In this document: positions 45,685 through 47,400 of the stretch, piece after piece | How positions within the stretch are numbered: the first letter of the stretch is position 1 | Layout of the letters: each line of letters opens with the position of its first letter | Assembly: GCA_021201795.1 (NCBI GenBank) | Contig: JAJQEF010000010.1 | Coordinates: 1 to 47,400, forward strand | DNA from: Rikenellaceae bacterium | GTDB lineage: Bacteria; Bacteroidota; Bacteroidia; Bacteroidales; Rikenellaceae | DNA: 47,400 bases | Reading direction: 5' to 3' | Notes under the pieces: generated by a model | The model's input: the letters and a program-made list of their open reading frames with translations, nothing else | The model's database searches: none | Told to the model about the DNA's origin: nothing | Position numbers and translations under genes: made by a program

Positions 45685-46033
45685 TATGGTTTATATGAAA
45701 AAATTAAAGGTAAATACAACGGTATACAAAATCTGATTCCGGTACGTAACCGAAAAACTACCGTCGTCGACGCTCGATCCTTACAGATATATGGAACATG
45801 TTTTTCATATAATTAAACCGGGCCCTGAACCCTAATATTGTGATTTCAAACCGCGAATGTAATAATTTTTGGTAAGGTATTATAAAATTATGCCTTATTT
45901 TTTACGATAAGGCTATTTTTATAGAATAAAATGTAAACGAGCGCAATTTTCTTATCCTTTGAAATAAAAACGCAACTGTGCCCAAATACGTTTTACGGCT
46001 GATAAATAAGGAATAAAACGGACTATCTGGAAA
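45685..46033. other. Intergenic region upstream of the arginine operon
   Basis: These 349 bases hold no supported gene. They should contain the leftward promoter of the GNAT-arg operon, but I find no perfect TAnnTTTG box; TACCTTTA on the minus strand near 45707 is one mismatch away. A hairpin at 45892-45913 is listed separately. No ArgR-like palindrome could be recognised with confidence. Confidence 0.5.
45892..45920. terminator. Possible terminator after the RelA/SpoT gene
   Basis: A 7-bp stem (GCCTTAT 45892-45898 with ATAAGGC 45907-45913) with an 8-base loop is flanked by T-rich sequence on the plus side. It lies 120 bases past the stop of the leftward RelA/SpoT gene. Its stem is AT-rich and moderately stable. 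Confidence 0.4.
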
Positions 46034-47102
46034 TTATGCCGATGCATTTACTTTCCGTACGGCATTTTTGTAAATTGAAATGAATTGGGTTATTACGTCT
46101 TCATCATCAATCATATTTCCCAATGTAAAGTATTTATGCATAAAATCGGGGTCTTCGGTTTTACTGGCCAGGTAATGCATAAAATAGAAGATAGAAATAT
46201 TGTCGGCCATAGTCATTTTACCGTCTTTCTTTAAGTGACCGGTGAAAATATTTACGAATTCATAAAAAGTTTTTTCCTCTTGTTCAATGACTTCGGATAA
46301 TTCACCAATAGTTTTAAGGTTGAACAACTCACACGATCTTACAATGTAGTCTATATCGGAATTACTGGTAAATTCAACTTCCAATTCCTTATTAAAAATT
46401 TCAATTGTATTCTTCAGTATCTCATTTGTCTTTATGAAATATTGGAGAGATCATCTTCAGGAGTATCTTGTATTAATTCACCGACACTACCTTCATATTC
46501 CATCAATTCTTTTTTAAGCCTTACGAACTCAATGTCTGCCGATTCCAGAAGAGCGGCCAGTCTGTTAAAACTACGGGTATAGTTCTGCGGTACGGATAAA
46601 GCGCTTTTATAGCCGAGATCGTGTTCTATTTCAGCCCAGGCATGCTGTAAAATAGATCTGATCTGAATCTCGCATTTTAAATCGACATACTGTTTATATT
46701 CAGCCAGTTTACATCTTCCATCATCCAGCGAAACGATCAGATGAAGAGACCTGTATCCGAATACATTTGTCTCGAGCTCCCTTTTATCTATGGAATTTTT
46801 AGTATCTATTGTAAATTCCTTGGTCAGGACGTCATTGACCAAATCGACTTCGCTTCCCAGGTAGGTTATTATCCGGATTCCGACAAGATCCGTTATTTGG
46901 CTGAGATCAGTGTATTTATTATTTTTACTGTCTATTTTTTTAGAAAGACTGGAAACAGCTTTTACCCGGGAATCTATTTGATGATAACTAATATTTTCTG
47001 CCCTTAAAAGATCCCGAACAAGCCTCGTCATTTTATCACGAAATGATTTAAAAAAAGGGATTCATTACCCTTAAAACTTTCCAGCAGAGTATCTTTCTTC
47101 AT
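46034..47102 (-). pseudogene. RelA/SpoT-domain alarmone synthetase, broken by two frameshifts
   Basis: Three frames joined give a protein of about 356 codons, the usual length of single-domain RelA/SpoT proteins. Frame 1 starts at ATG 47102 (MKKDTLLESFKGNESLF). A shift at a T7 run (47050-47056 on the complementary reading) leads into KSFRDKMTRLVRDLL and the synthetase domain: RVKAVSSLSKKI, ITDLVGIRII, GYRSLHLIV and EIQIRSILQHAWAEIEHDL, all synthetase hallmarks. Near 46440 a second shift leads from DDLSN into IKTNEILKNTIEIFNKELE and the helical C-terminal domain. Both are -1 changes. The synthetase domain is uninterrupted, so a shortened product from ATG/GTG starts such as 47031 might still make (p)ppGpp, but the intact protein cannot be made. 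Confidence 0.75.
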
Positions 47103-47332
47103 ATTTATTTACTTATTTCCCAGTCAGATTATACCATATTTTCAAAGATAGATATTTTAATTAATATTTTGCAATAATTTAAAGTAATTATTTATTAACA
47201 TATTTTAAGCTATTAAATATTGTAAAAGACATTTAACCAATATGTAAATCCCTGTTAGCGTTTCAGAAAATGACGGACTTTAGTGATGCCTTTGGATTTA
47301 ATTGATTTCAGAGTTCCATACTTAATTGTTTT
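47103..47332. other. AT-rich intergenic stretch
   Basis: This region is very AT-rich, especially 47140-47230, and probably includes the leftward promoter of the RelA/SpoT gene. Its right part, 47262-47332, reads in frame with the possible gene tail at the window edge for 24 codons after a TGA stop. Confidence 0.4.
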
Positions 47333-47400
47333 TCAGTAATCCCTAACTATCCGTATAATATAAGGTAATCCGGACATTCCGTCGGCGATATTTTCCAGTT
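47333..47400 (-). CDS. Possible 3' end of a leftward gene, cut by the window edge
   Basis: On the minus strand 47398-47333 reads LENIADGMSGLPYIIRIVRDY followed by TGA. Base composition rises to a coding-like level compared with the AT-rich stretch to its left. Too little is present to name a family, and the call rests on composition and the open frame alone. Confidence 0.3.
   Translation of the reverse strand, partial: LENIADGMSGLPYIIRIVRDY

Noticed and set aside
45460-45816. 118-codon plus-strand open frame upstream of the arginine operon
   Set aside because: Half of it is antisense to the GNAT gene and the rest is intergenic; no start signal or motif.

Overview
The window looks like a chromosomal segment of a member of the Bacteroidota, most likely Bacteroidales. 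The evidence is mixed. Several start regions carry the phylum's -7 promoter box (TAnnTTTG), best seen ahead of rpmE2 at 26746-26775. LpxC and FabZ are fused in one protein. IspG is the long form (568 residues). NusA is short. L31 is type B. The arginine genes have the Bacteroidales arrangement with a leading GNAT gene. Base composition looks moderate (roughly 40-45% GC by eye). I saw no rRNA, tRNA, CRISPR array, IS element or phage gene.

Layout. (1) 112-1226, rightward: an unusual two-gene unit, a TenA/thiaminase-II-like protein overlapping a small protein whose C-terminus matches the calcium site of LecB/PA-IIL fucose lectins. It is closed by a two-way terminator. (2) 1278-16717, all leftward: a 15 kb export cluster. 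In transcription order it holds an ABC ATPase, an ABC-2 permease with an M1-like periplasmic domain (broken), a TolC-like outer-membrane factor (broken by an amber codon), a lipoprotein adaptor, an RND permease, a second RND permease fused to its own ABC ATPase, and a final ABC-2 permease. It combines RND and ABC modules, and two of its seven genes carry disabling mutations. (3) 16899-24732: pbpC and a divergently transcribed alpha-2-macroglobulin lipoprotein with an intact thioester motif, the classic periplasmic repair/defence pair. (4) 24743-29667, rightward: HAD hydrolase, two envelope proteins of unknown role, rpmE2, dtd, a MazG-like pyrophosphohydrolase and ispG.

(5) 29713-34325, leftward: the translation/transcription operon rimP-nusA-infB. 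(6) 34470-36675, leftward: lpxC/fabZ and lpxA for lipid A. (7) 36795-39348, rightward: a TonB-like protein, a flippase-like membrane protein and endonuclease III. (8) 39386-40786, leftward: a GH43 lipoprotein resembling exo-beta-1,3-galactanases. (9) 40919-45684, leftward: arginine biosynthesis, GNAT-argG-argC-argD-argB. (10) 46034-47102, leftward: a RelA/SpoT-domain alarmone synthetase gene with two frameshifts. (11) 47333-47400: a possible gene tail running off the right edge.

The strongest candidates for something undescribed are the TenA-like/LecB-like pair at the left edge and the RND-ABC composite exporter, in particular the fused permease whose ATPase domain is split by a membrane insertion. 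TAG is the normal stop of nusA, lpxA, argG, dtd, mazG and rpmE2 here, so the internal TAG codons in the exporter cluster are best read as nonsense mutations, not as an altered genetic code.
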